From Grimontia kaedaensis (lineage in GTDB: Bacteria > Pseudomonadota > Gammaproteobacteria > Enterobacterales > Vibrionaceae), in contig NZ_CP082276.1 of assembly GCF_023746615.1 (NCBI RefSeq), positions 124,001-188,000 of the forward strand: 64,000 nt of DNA. The letters run 5' to 3'. This document shows, piece by piece, positions 53,601-58,022 of this stretch. Below the pieces are notes generated by a model. That model was not told where the DNA came from and did not search any database. It was given only the letters and a program-made list of their open reading frames with translations. Numbering within the stretch: the stretch's first letter is position 1; every line of letters begins with the position of its first letter. The position numbers and the translations under genes are program-made.

Positions 53601-54869
53601 TTTGTAGGTGCCGTTATCCAGCGTGGTTTGATTGTTGGAATCTGGGTCTACAACATTCAGGGTTCCTGAGGCTGAAGCAGGGACTGTCCCGTTGCCGTCC
53701 GTTACCGTTGCAGTGGTATCACCTTCAACCGTAGCGTCATCATCTGTGCGGGTGATGGGGAGTGTTACCGTTTCTTCAACCGTCGTTTTTCCGTCGGAGA
53801 CACTGACGGTGACACTGATTTCTGCAAGATTCAGAGTATCGTCGTCAATGGCGGCTGCGCCTGCTTCCGTTAACACAACCTTGCCATCTTCAACAGCAAA
53901 ATAGCCGTCAGGGTCATTAGTGATAGTAATAGTCAGTGCATCGCCGTCGCCATCAGTGGCATCAATAGATGCAATCACACTGCCCTCAGAGACATTGTCA
54001 TCTTCAGTGAGCTCAACAGGTGTGATGGTGATTTCTGGAATATCCTCAACCTCTGCGACGCTCACGCTTACGTTGCCAGTCACCGTTGACTGACCGTCAG
54101 TGATTTCGACAGTGAAAATGACGGTGCCGCTGTAGTTTGGTGGCGGCGTCAGCGTGAAGGACCCATCGCTGTTCTCTGTTATGGTTGCACCTTCAACATT
54201 TGATTGGATGCTCGAAACTTGAGTGTTGGCAGGGTCTCCACCACTAATCGCCCCAAGAATATCAGCGCGGCTGAGAACAATTTCGCCATCCTCCTGAGAG
54301 GAGATGCTTAGGCCGTTGAACGTCGGTGTTACGTAATCATTACCGTCACTGGAATCACTGTTTCCACCGTCCGTGCCTTCTTCGGTATTTGAAAGCAGTG
54401 CGGCAAAGCGAGTGTTGATAAGGGTATCAGCTTGCACCTTTGACAGCCCTGATGAAAAGAGCCCTGTGCTGTCAAAGGTGGAAATATTGCTTATTCCGCC
54501 TGTAGAGGAGCTGTATTCAATGACCGACGCTGCTGTGAGTGCCGAGCCGCTGGCTTCTTCACCTGCCGCTGTCTCAGTACCTTCTTTTTGAGTTGGGTCA
54601 TCGCCTTCTTCAATAGCCGCGATGATTTCAGCGACGTCTGAGGGTAGATCAAGACTTTCGAGTCCTTCCTCTCCTGCGAGCAGCGCCTCATCAAGCACAT
54701 CAACCTGTTCTCCATCTTCTGTTACCAGCCAAGCATTTTTCCCGTTTGGTACAGACAATACATCGCCTGTTTGCACCACAGTATTTGCTTCAGCAGGAAC
54801 CATTTCTCCGTCTGGTTTCACTACAAATGCTTGTCCAACGACTTGACTGAGAACCAAGTTGATAGCCAT
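35673..54869 (-). CDS. Giant LapA/RTX-type adhesin with VCBS repeats and beta-propeller inserts
   Basis: 6398-residue (19.2 kb, one intact frame) surface protein for type I secretion. The N-terminus (1-120) resembles the LapA/BapA retention module and carries TAAG at 100-103, the dialanine motif cut by LapG proteases. A cadherin-like stretch follows (about 190-380), then about 40 VCBS-type domains of about 98 residues sharing GxYGxxxLVDGxWTYTLD and TxTxTGTxD. Inserted among them are three propellers of about 385 residues, three copies of another module of about 150 residues, and a DUF4114 domain. The C-terminus has RTX calcium repeats and a VC_A0849-type secretion region. GGGAGAAGG precedes the ATG. 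Calcium-stiffened adhesion or biofilm role is inferred from the family. No T1SS or lapD/lapG gene lies in the window. Confidence 0.95.
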   Translation of the reverse strand: MAINLVLSQVVGQAFVVKPDGEMVPAEANTVVQTGDVLSVPNGKNAWLVTEDGEQVDVLDEALLAGEEGLESLDLPSDVAEIIAAIEEGDDPTQKEGTETAAGEEASGSALTAASVIEYSSSTGGISNISTFDSTGLFSSGLSKVQADTLINTRFAALLSNTEEGTDGGNSDSSDGNDYVTPTFNGLSISSQEDGEIVLSRADILGAISGGDPANTQVSSIQSNVEGATITENSDGSFTLTPPPNYSGTVIFTVEITDGQSTVTGNVSVSVAEVEDIPEITITPVELTEDDNVSEGSVIASIDATDGDGDALTITITNDPDGYFAVEDGKVVLTEAGAAAIDDDTLNLAEISVTVSVSDGKTTVEETVTLPITRTDDDATVEGDTTATVTDGNGTVPASASGTLNVVDPDSNNQTTLDNGTYKGEYGTLVVENGAWVYTVDKELVAPLGEGEKATDVITITASDGSTHEITLNIQGTNDPAQISGDITATIVDNSGTMTATGTLNAADVDGTDNKFIAETITTLRGEVTVDENGNWTYTTTDPTGAIQRLPEGETLTEVVTVRSEDGTEQQIVLTIEGVNDLPVFSAIAERDVYESNGVISVSGTINVVDPDNGQYYMEAGTYVGELGSVTMDRAGNWTYTSDPAQNAALDSLKEGEQRVDTITVRSQDGTETEIKVTIIGTNDPAEIAGDIVGTVVEADGTMTTSGQLTAADADGENTFTPQTIEGRWGELTINEDGKWTYSSDDDKGAINRLGEGDQLTDTITVKSEDGTEQTVTITINGTNDTAVFSGMSSVSVNETDSQITTSGSINVSDADYGEDFFQEGTFNGEYGDVTIDRAGNWTYTSDPSNTAEFDALKEGEQLIDTITVRSLDGTETEIMVTIVGTNDPAAIAGDIVGTIVESDGTMSTSGQLTSTDVDGNDNAFMPQTVEGRWGEVTIDANGSWTYSTTDEKGAINRLGEGDQLTDTLSVRAEDGTVQTITITIDGTNDAAVFSGKTSATVDEADGQISTSGRAKVSDADYGEYFFQEGTYTGTYGEITIDKAGNWTYTSASENTATFDALDAGDTLPESITVYSLDGTPLTIDITIQGTDDLPVVSGQTAGALTDTTSGEVQTISGSLSISDVDADDTPTFEDTRIEGDFGVLEMVEGEWTYTLDKEAASTLNAGETDTDVITLTASDGTEQKIVITVTGTDDEPVLTGNTVGSISDNGSPTTSGFISVIDPDSDNSPTLPDAEVDGQYGSLTLVDGEWTYTLDPDSVAALPDGETTIDVVTVEASDGSKHEITITITGTDQEPVLTGNTTGTITEGSAALTASGSVDLVDVDTGENPTLPNGTTAGQYGSLTLVDGEWTYTLDPDLAQYLDQGETTTDSISITASDGTVHDIVITITGSEDSAVLDGDTTGGVTDETGSLAATGSLTVSDPDSSDNPTLPDTNQQGQYGSFTMVDGNWTYTLDPELAASLDEGVTVTDTITITDSMGGTHELYINVTGTDNAAELTGDTSANLVEGTDITATGSIEVVDADSGDTPVIANTDVDGQYGSFSLVDGEWTYTLDPSVAQGLNAGQTATDTITLTDSENNEHQIVITIEGTADAAVVSGDFTGSVSTETGSVVEVTNLFLLGEDVDGDTEDFNADSQPGDLNFSSTGFSANITDSDGRLNNDGSQSIELNGESYPVSVNATVQYTDAYGNVFTMAVLTVSATEAGEYFGGTGEPTTMLVQIDGPDIVPGTDLTLVDGSYNEVSSINYLDVSDAVTATGQISISDADTNDTPEFANTTIEGQYGTFELVDGNWTYTVDPSKAEALGADDVATETFTLTASDNTQQTITIEVTGTDDAAVITGDMTASITDQDTSTSGSINITDPDGGQASIDNTTIEGNYGTFELVDGEWTYTVDPDKAQALPEGEEANDTFTLTASDGSTHEIVVTVTGTNDAAVVTGDTTGQVTDQDTSTTGTITVTDPDSGETATIGNTSIEGNYGTFELVDGEWTYTVDPDKAQALPEGEEATDTFTLTASDGSTHEIVVTVTGTNDAAVVTGDTTGQVTDQDTSTTGTITVTDPDSGETATIGNTTIEGNYGTFELVDGEWTYTVDPDKAQALPEGEEANDTFTLTASDGSTHEIVVTVTGTNDAAVVTGDTTGQVTDQDTSTTGTITVTDPDSGETATIGNTSIEGNYGTFELVDGEWTYTVDPDKAQALPEGEEATDTFTLTASDGSTHEIVVTVTGTNDAAVVTGDTTGQVTDQDTSTTGTITVTDPDSGETATIGNTSIEGNYGTFELVDGEWTYTVDPDKAQALPEGEEANDTFTLTASDGSTHEIVVTVTGTNDAAVVTGDTTGQVTDQDTSTTGTITVTDPDSGETATIGNTSIEGNYGTFELVDGEWTYTVDPDKAQALPEGEEANDTFTLTASDGSTHEIVVTVTGTNDAAVVTGDTTGQVTDQDTSTTGTITVTDPDSGETATIGNTSIEGNYGTFELVDGEWTYTVDPDKAQALPEGEEANDTFTLTASDGSTHEIVVTVTGTNDAAVVTGDTTGQVTDQDTSTTGSITVTDPDSGETATIGNTSIEGNYGTFELVDGEWTYTVDPDKAQALPEGEEANDTFTLTASDGSTHEIVVTVTGTDDAAVVTGDTTGQVTDQDTSTTGTITVTDPDSGETATIGNTTIEGNYGTFALVDGEWTYTVDPDKAQALPEGEEAADTFTLTASDGSTHEIVVTVTGTNDAAVVTGHTTGQVTDQDTSTTGTITVTDPDSGETATIGNTTIEGNYGTFALVDGEWTYTVDPDKAQALPEGEEAADTFTLTASDGSTHEIVVTVTGTNDAAVVTGDTTGQVTDQDTSTTGTITVTDPDSGETATIGNTTIEGNYGTFELVDGEWTYTVDPDKAQALPEGEEANDTFTLTASDGSTHEIVVTVTGTNDAAVVTGDTTGQVTDQDTSTTGTITVTDPDSGETATIGNTTIEGNYGTFELVDGEWTYTVDPDKAQALPEGEEANDTFTLTASDGSTHEIVVTVTGTNDAAVVTGDTTGQVTDQDTSTTGTITVTDPDSGETATIGNTTIEGNYGTFELVDGEWTYTVDPDKAQALPEGEEANDTFTLTASDGSTHEIVVTVTGTNDAAVVTGDTTGQVTDQDTSTTGTITVTDPDSGETATIGNTSIEGNYGTFELVDGEWTYTVDPDKAQALPEGEEANDTFTLTASDGSTHEIVVTVEGTDQSAVVTGDTTASITDVDTSATGSITVTDPDSGETATIGNTTIEGNYGTFELADGNWTYTLDPDKAQALPEGQEANETFTLTASDNSQHEITVTVEGTDQAAVVTGDTTASLSDTDTSVSGSITVVDPDTGDNTIIANTTMQGEYGTFQLVDGDWTYTVDPAKAEPLPEGQSAEDTFTLTASDGSTHDVTVTVTGTDNAGVVTGTTSGSVDAAGFTLNVEESGNLTAGEVTQGDSNGGWNTTTTTIDGVPYVISTSFGYDGTTIISRVENDGSLTETDRITYDSSTGVVTSSVSGDITSAVENAGFSVGGLGNGLTQSNVSNIDGQPTLFLTSQNSGSISAWEISGNGQLTVNGGLTFGNSQTGIVRENVTFETDDGETLIFATRPQGDTVDVLSYNPETGEIAQTGNSYPSGDLVSGIDIVTIDGNTFVTSSGTDVVSLYAVDSATGNLTLVDSEPVTSGNGNSVNFYQTPDGSTYAISSSSSADVTTVFDVAADGTLTQTDVIENAGAYMSTAGYVDGEPVFVAPNPDGGVDLYTINSEGSLVHQGNVASMENDNTPPVIVQTADGSYYLVDADGNTATVKLEIGESLITTSGSLDVVDVDGGDTTVFENTTVEGTYGTLELVDGNWTYTLDEAKSESLGEGDTAQDVITLTATDGTQQDITITVTGTDDLAELTGDVTATVTDTDASVSGSITVVDPDTGDNTTIANTTMQGEYGTFQLVDGNWTYTVDPAKAEPLPEGQSAEDTFTLTASDGSTHDVTVTVTGTDNAGVVTGTTSGSVDAAGFTLNVEESGNLTAGEATQGDSNGGWNTTTTTIDGVPYVISTSYGYSGTTIISRVEDDGSLTETDRIVYDNNTGTVTSSSAGDITAVIQEAGISVGALGNGLTQSNVSQVDGEPTLFLTSQNSGSISAWQISDSGELSLNGGLTFGNSQTGIVRENVTFETDDGETLIFATRPQGDTVDVLSYNPETGEIAQTGNSYPSGDLVSGIDIVTIDGNTFVTSSGTDVVSLYAVDSATGNLTLVDSEPVTSGNGNSVNFYQTPDGSTYAISSSSSADVTTVFDVAADGTLTQTDVIENAGAYMSTAGYVDGEPVFVAPNPDGGVDLYTINSEGSLAHQGNVASMENDNTPPVIVQTADGSYYLVDADGNTATVKLEIGESLITTSGSLDVVDVDGGDTTVFENTTVEGTYGTLELVDGNWTYTLDEAKSESLGEGDTAQDVITLTATDGTQQDITITVTGTDDLAELTGDVTATVTDTDASVSGSITVVDPDTGDNTTIANTTMQGEYGTFQLVGGDWTYTVDPAKAEPLPEGQSAEDTFTLTASDGSTHDVTVTVTGTDNAGVVTGTTSGSVDAAGFTLNVEESGNLTAGEVTQGDNNGGWNTTTTTIDGVPYVISTSYGYSGTTIISRVEDDGALTETDRIVYDNNTGTVTSSSAGDITAVIQEAGISVGALGNGLTQSNVSQVDGEPTLFLTSQNSGSISAWQISDSGELSLNGGLTFGNSQTGIVRENVTFETDDGETLIFATRPQGDTVDVLFYNPETGEIAQTGNSYPSGDLVSGIDIVTIDGNTFVTSSGTDVVSLYAVDSATGNLTLVDSEPVTSGNGNSVNFYQTPDGSTYAISSSSSADVTTVFDVAADGTLTQTDVIENAGAYMSTAGYVDGEPVFVAPNPDGGVDLYTINSEGSLVHQGNVASMENDNTPPVIVQTADGSYYLVDADGNTATVKLEIGESLITTSGSLDVVDVDGGDTTVFENTTVEGTYGTLELVDGNWTYTLDEAKSESLGEGDTAQDVITLTATDGTQQDITITVTGTDDLAELTGDVTATVTDTDASVSGSITVVDPDTGDNTTIANTTMQGEYGTFQLVDGDWTYTVDPAKAEPLPEGQSAEDTFTLTASDGSTHDVTVTVTGTDNAGVVTGTTSGSVTADGTDVHTIGNAFIMDENVSFDSGSFVTWSFPPELNFSGDATQVQIIDDDGQLNSDDGSNERSQDATQTISLDGETYNVNVDYALTYQDAEGSTYTFAVVDVDINGDGSNAVNGTESGKVLIQLDGPEISADTSLALVPNSYQNISSLDYSDLHDPITTSGSLDVVDVDGGDTTVFENTTVEGTYGTLELVDGNWTYTLDEAKSESLGEGDTAQDVITLTATDGTQQDITITVTGTDDLAEVTGDLSGQISEDSQSQTVSGTLSITDVDTNDTPSFANTTVAGQFGSLSLVDGEWTYTLSDAAQSLSEGQQVEDVITLTATDGTTQDIVVTVTGADDASFISGTTSGSVTEGDSGDVITTSGKLSVSDIDSDNVTIPDGNQSGTYGSLSLVDGEWTYTLDNSKADSLNDGQNVTDTFTVEASDGSTQEIVVNITGSDDAATLTGDTTATISDTSSTSENVTINRGSDGTWDVGEGDNLYLNMNNISSSAGYSNSVGYYVMDGSGNVVRSAIIFDNAHSVNNSSVNINTAGGEKVGLFLIPDGDSKGFNVGSVSLSFGSGGVTAYQGGASGTTFVSESSKNGSDFDYENNSGTYSGWEDLVGGGDRDYNDVTFSVTATQQQDQPISASGSIGVSDADSGDTPTLPNTTVQGEFGELVLTNGNWTYTFDESKAQQIDEETLDTIVITDSEGGQHEIVIAIQGTDDAPIVTGIFSGAVTEGDFGDTVTVSGSIAISDPDAEDNPEFLNTTIQGDYGSLTLTDGVWTYELDDAKAEVLSSSDYVTDTITLTATDGTVQNINVSISGTNDDPFVVGTNTAAIVAPDSVTSEYVDIGNAFVLNEGYTFSGGDMQYYGNEPTFQFNDSGSTIRFYDNDTTVDGDNYRNEYVQDSSQKVEINGVQYSATYDYQLDYQDSAGNVYSFAVFDVDLDGDGSFRYDSNEQGRVIVQIDGPQITPGLTMDYLRDTPNQPRSMSYSDFTDFSGATLEATGVLSIVDLDANDSQAEFSDTTVNGQYGSLVLTDGAWTYTLDPHSTPALGEHDTVTEVISLTATNGMQTQVNVTIGGSESAVNNASLNGVSDTLDDVIALDDVTFSGGDGNDQIAGSSEADVLLGNGGDDVIYGNAGNDIIDGGLGDDLIFGGQGNDLMAGGSGSDTFAFLNGDQGTANAPAVDHIADFDAMQDAINLSDLLNNETNDSLGEYLSFSDDGEGNAMLNISSQGDGNVDQQVVFDNMSVEDMADAYSVDITGMTSEQISSSVIDAMIMQSKMIVD
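36010..36215 (-). other. RTX nonapeptide calcium-binding repeats of the adhesin
   Basis: Encodes consecutive GGxGxDxxx units such as GGDGNDQIA, GNGGDDVIYG, GNAGNDIIDG and GGQGNDLMAG, about seven in a row. They bind Ca2+ outside the cell and fold the C-terminus after secretion. The last roughly 110 residues after them form the type I secretion target region. Confidence 0.9.
36530..37010 (-). other. Inserted module, third copy (FAVxDVDxDGDG type)
   Basis: Segment of about 150 residues between VCBS domains with DIGNAFVLNEGYTF, YQDSAGNVYSFAVFDVDLDG and VIVQIDGPQITPG. It aligns by eye with segments at 38995-39490 and 49600-50040; no established name is known to me. Confidence 0.6.
37615..38110 (-). 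other. DUF4114 domain of the adhesin
   Basis: Encodes a segment ending in GWEDLVGGGDRDYNDVTF, the hallmark of DUF4114, preceded by VGYYVMDGSGNVV and VGLFLIPDGDSKGF. DUF4114 occurs in secreted RTX proteins and its acidic motif suggests calcium binding; function unknown. Confidence 0.8.
38995..39490 (-). other. Inserted module, second copy (FAVxDVDxDGDG type)
   Basis: About 150 residues with TIGNAFIMDENVSFDSG, YQDAEGSTYTFAVVDVDING and VLIQLDGPEISADTSLALVP. Same architecture as the copies at 36530 and 49600, and again placed between VCBS domains. Confidence 0.6.
40058..41200 (-). other. Beta-propeller insert, copy 3
   Basis: About 380 residues of YVTN/lactonase-like blades: IDGVPYVISTSYGY, VDGEPTLFLTSQNSGSISAW, IDGNTFVTSSGTDVVSLYAV, TPDGSTYAISSSSSADVTTV. 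Length fits a seven-bladed propeller. It interrupts the string of VCBS domains. It differs by few bases from copy 2 (for example FYNPETG for SYNPETG). Confidence 0.75.
41774..42915 (-). other. Beta-propeller insert, copy 2
   Basis: Same module as at 40058, almost identical at the DNA level, including SYGYSGTTIISRVEDDGSL and the closing blade ADGSYYLVDADGNTATVKLE. Confidence 0.75.
43490..44640 (-). other. Beta-propeller insert, copy 1 (diverged start)
   Basis: Same module as copies 2 and 3, but the first blades differ: FGYDGTTIISRVENDGSL, ITYDSSTGVVTSSVSGDI and SNIDGQPTLFLTSQN. The last two thirds are near-identical to the others, as expected if gene conversion homogenises part of the unit. 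Confidence 0.75.
45248..49075 (-). repeat. Array of 13 near-identical 294-bp VCBS repeats
   Basis: Thirteen head-to-tail units of exactly 294 bp (98 residues), each beginning TGDTTGQVTDQDTSTTG and containing YGTFELVDGEWTYTVDPDKA. Units differ by a handful of bases: NTS/NTT, EEAND/EEATD/EEAAD, and one TGH for TGD near 46695. Diverged units flank the array on both sides. Three consecutive units near 45560-46440 look identical by eye, and about 590 bp near 48080-48667 recurs at 48668-49255. Confidence 0.95.
49600..50040 (-). other. Inserted module, first copy (diverged)
   Basis: About 145 residues with VTNLFLLGEDVDGDTEDFN, YTDAYGNVFTMAVLTV and MLVQIDGPDIVPGTDLTLV, resembling the segments at 38995 and 36530 in order and spacing of motifs but with lower identity. 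Confidence 0.55.
54510..54869 (-). other. N-terminal retention module with LapG-type TAAG motif
   Basis: Residues 1-120 start MAINLVLSQVVGQAFVVKPD and include VVQTGDVLSVPNGKNAWLV, like BapA/LapA N-termini. TAAG at 100-103 matches the dialanine site that LapG-family proteases cut to release LapA-type adhesins when c-di-GMP is low. Confidence 0.78.
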
Positions 54870-55328
54870 AACCTTCTCCCAAGATATAACGACTCATTTT
54901 TGTACTAAGTGTTTGCCTTTTGAGCAGAATATTAAAAGTAGTACATAACCCTTGTGGGTGATAAGAGTGGTCAAGGAAGATCCGTAAGTTTTCATTGCAA
55001 TGTGTTTCATAAATGAGATTGAGTATATCTTTTCCATGCTGTTGAAAAGCGGAATGACATATTTGCCTGTTTTAGACTCAGTAAGTGCGCACATATGCAA
55101 CTGAGAAGCTTATAAATAAGTCGAGGTCAGATTTGGCAGTCACATAAAAAAGCCACTAGCTTTAAAAAGCAAAGTAGTGTTTCGCCAACGAGATAAAGTG
55201 AGAGGTTAATGCCGCCTGATGCGGCGTTTCTCGCTGGAAAAGGCCGACAGAAACAGGCCATTAATTACATGGATTGGCGATCTCAGCCCAAGACGAACGC
55301 GTCGGAAAAAGTCTGAAAGGAAGGCCTA
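54870..55328. other. Divergent promoter region of adhesin and pseudokinase genes
   Basis: About 460 bp without a supported gene. It must hold the adhesin promoter (minus) and the promoter of the gene at 55329 (plus). One hairpin, GCCGC CTGAT GCGGC at 55211-55225, lies about 100 bp before the plus-strand gene. I found no riboswitch-like fold and no clear operator. A 68-codon minus frame (54894-55100) is not convincing. Confidence 0.5.
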
Positions 55329-58022
55329 ATGACAGGTTTGGTGAAGAATGAGCCGCTGATTGTGCTCGCAGACGAAGATCTCTCCCATATTGATTTCTAT
55401 CAGCAGGTTTTGAGTGAAAGTGGTTACTGGCTCCGCTGCGTGGCTACCCCTGCAAAGTTGATGACGATTCTCCAGCAACATCCGGTCAATATTCTCGTAC
55501 TCAACATGGATTTTCCATTCGAAGATGGCGGTTCATTTGCCGAGCAAGTGGCCAGGATCCAGCAGCTTCCGACCTGCCGTGATACGCGAATTGTGATGAC
55601 CACTACTCAGTTCTCATCCGATCAAAAACAGCAGGCTTATCTCAGTGGTGGTGCCGATTACGTGGTCTATCCCATTGCACCTGCAGAGTTGTTTCTGAAA
55701 ATGTCGACGCATCTGACGGCGGGTGCCAGGAAGAATGTCTCCAGTGCATTGAGCCGCAGCTTTAATGTACTGTCGGAATCCAACATGGCGTTATACCCCA
55801 TGATGGCAACAGCACTAAGTTGCGCTCAAATGCTGAATCAGACCTCGCTCAGCAATAAACAGGCGCTTTATCTTGAGAGCCTGAGTCGCTCACTGAAACG
55901 AACGGGGGTGATTTGCGATAATCTCCGTGATTTCCAAGAGCTCTCATCTCACTTCCTGACTCTCGAAAATACGCCCTTTGATCTCGACCAATTGTTAGAA
56001 AGCCTGCGCGAATATCTTCTCAGCGAAGCGGAAAGCCGTGAAGTTGAACTCTTATTTAACGTGCCGCTGGATGTGCCCCGTTCATTGGTCGGTGACCCAG
56101 ACAGGCTGCGCCGTGTGTTGTTGAACATTATTGATGAGGCGATGGTTGTGGGGGAAGGTAGTCCTTTAATCCTCACTATTAGATCAGGCCAGCTCAATGA
56201 TCACAGCGCTGTGCTCGAATTCGCCATCAATCAGAAAGTGACAGCCCACGAAGAGATGTTCGATGACTTGGAAGAATTAACAGAACGCCTGGTGATGTCC
56301 AAATCTGAAGTCGATGAATCCATTAACTTACTGATTGCTTCTTACCTGATTGAGCAAATGGGTGGTCAGGTGCATTACGACATGGATGACGGTGAGCCCG
56401 GTGTCTATTTCAATATGGAGTTACAGCTGTCGAAAGCGACATCGGACAAAAGCTTTTCAGTACCCGTTGATCTGCGCGAACTGCGAGTATTAGTTGTAGA
56501 TGACAACCCTTCTTCGATCGCGGTTCATCAGGCGATTGTGGAATCACTCGGTTTTGAGGTGGACTCAGCCAATGATGTCGACAGTGCTTTTACTGCCATT
56601 GTGGAAGGACATTTGGACCTAGAATTGGAGCCTTATGACCTAGTGCTTCTCGATTGGCACATGCCAGGGAAGAAAGGATTCCACCTGTTAGAGAAAATCA
56701 AAGACGACCTCGACCCTGATAAGCATCCATTGGTTATAGTGGTCAGTGCTTACGACAAGAAGATGATCGACAAAGAGCGTGGTAAAGGGAAAATTGACGG
56801 TTACCTTCACAAACCGATTTCAGCCTCGGTCATGTTTGACACCATCATGGAAGTGATGGGTCAGAACCTTCCTAAAACTCACCGCCGTGTGATTAGCGCG
56901 AAACAGCACGGGTCGGCCGTGACAGTGAACGGTGGGGGGCGTCGAATCCTAGTCGTCGATGACATGCCTATCAACCAGCAGATCGCCCGAGAAGTGTTGA
57001 TCAGTAATGATTTTCAGGTAGAGCTGGCTGCTTCTGGTCGTGAAGCGGTTGTCAAAGTCTGTCCGGCACCGGAACTCTATGACGCCATTTTGATGGATCT
57101 CGAAATGCCGGAAATGAACGGGCTGGAAGCCACCCGGATCATCCGAGAAACCTCAGACAAAGAAAGCTTACCGATTTTTGCTGTGACTGCTCATACCATG
57201 GAGCGCGATCGCCAGCGCTGTTCCGAAGCAGGCATGAATGACCACATCCCTAAACCTTTGGACGCTGACAACCTGTTGCAAAAACTGGCGGGATATCTCG
57301 GCCTCGCCGTAACTTCTGTGACACAAGAAGAACAAGATGCTGAAAGCCACAGTGCAGACTACGAATATGTCGATGTAGAAGATGGAATCAAGCGCGTGAT
57401 GGGTAATGAGGCACTTTACTTCAAACTTCTCAGTGACTTTGTGCATCAAGTGCGAGCGCAGGAAAATCAGATTTACCATCAGATTGACGCGGGACAGCTG
57501 ATCGAAGCCTCGGAAAATGCACACACCATCGCGGGTAGTGCTGGCAACTTATCTATCGTTGGCCTTCGCCGCTCTGCGAAGCAGCTACAAAACGCTTTGA
57601 TGGCGTTGGAAGACCACCAACCACCACTTAACCACTTCAAGCGTGATATGGATAATGCCATCAAAGAGATCGGAGAAATCTTGTTGAAGCGCAATCAAAC
57701 CCCGGTATCCAGTGAGTTGCTGCAAGAGGGAAGTATTGGTAGTGAAACAACTAAGAACAATGCATCAACTGTGGAACAGGCAAAATTGGCGCGGTTGAAA
57801 GCATTCAGGGACCAAATGTTGTCACAGGATTTGATTGCGATAGATACCTATTATCAACTTCTGGTCGATTACTGCGACTTGGCACCTAAGCTCAAACCTG
57901 TCGGCGACAAGCTGATTGAACTTGATTACGCCAAAGCGATTGCGGCTTTCAATATCTACGTGAAAGAGAGCAAGCTGGATATCTCGTTGGCTGTTGAAAA
58001 GGGAGCTTCGCATGCACGCTAA
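55329..58022 (+). CDS. Pseudokinase phosphorelay protein (REC-HK-like-REC-REC-Hpt)
   Basis: 897-residue soluble protein with no membrane segment. A receiver-like domain (about 8-130) has Asn59 where the phospho-acceptor Asp is expected. The kinase-like region (about 140-370) is degenerate: SNMALYPM (151-158) stands where kinases have SHEIRTPM, so the His is replaced by Asn; the N-box reads NIIDEA and the glycine motifs are missing. Two normal receivers follow: Asp442 in LLDWHMPG and Asp590 in LMDLEMPEMNG. An Hpt domain has His732 in NAHTIAGSAGNL. AAGGAAGG precedes the ATG. It overlaps the REC-GGDEF-EAL gene by 11 bp, so it likely passes phosphate or binding signals to that protein. Confidence 0.88.
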   Translation: MTGLVKNEPLIVLADEDLSHIDFYQQVLSESGYWLRCVATPAKLMTILQQHPVNILVLNMDFPFEDGGSFAEQVARIQQLPTCRDTRIVMTTTQFSSDQKQQAYLSGGADYVVYPIAPAELFLKMSTHLTAGARKNVSSALSRSFNVLSESNMALYPMMATALSCAQMLNQTSLSNKQALYLESLSRSLKRTGVICDNLRDFQELSSHFLTLENTPFDLDQLLESLREYLLSEAESREVELLFNVPLDVPRSLVGDPDRLRRVLLNIIDEAMVVGEGSPLILTIRSGQLNDHSAVLEFAINQKVTAHEEMFDDLEELTERLVMSKSEVDESINLLIASYLIEQMGGQVHYDMDDGEPGVYFNMELQLSKATSDKSFSVPVDLRELRVLVVDDNPSSIAVHQAIVESLGFEVDSANDVDSAFTAIVEGHLDLELEPYDLVLLDWHMPGKKGFHLLEKIKDDLDPDKHPLVIVVSAYDKKMIDKERGKGKIDGYLHKPISASVMFDTIMEVMGQNLPKTHRRVISAKQHGSAVTVNGGGRRILVVDDMPINQQIAREVLISNDFQVELAASGREAVVKVCPAPELYDAILMDLEMPEMNGLEATRIIRETSDKESLPIFAVTAHTMERDRQRCSEAGMNDHIPKPLDADNLLQKLAGYLGLAVTSVTQEEQDAESHSADYEYVDVEDGIKRVMGNEALYFKLLSDFVHQVRAQENQIYHQIDAGQLIEASENAHTIAGSAGNLSIVGLRRSAKQLQNALMALEDHQPPLNHFKRDMDNAIKEIGEILLKRNQTPVSSELLQEGSIGSETTKNNASTVEQAKLARLKAFRDQMLSQDLIAIDTYYQLLVDYCDLAPKLKPVGDKLIELDYAKAIAAFNIYVKESKLDISLAVEKGASHAR

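Noticed and set aside
54894..55100. 68-codon minus-strand frame upstream of the adhesin
   Set aside because: No supporting ribosome-binding site or recognisable features; located in the divergent promoter region.
54870..55328. c-di-GMP (GEMM) riboswitch before the adhesin or pseudokinase gene
   Set aside because: The conserved GEMM core and tetraloop receptor pattern were not found; only one short hairpin is present.
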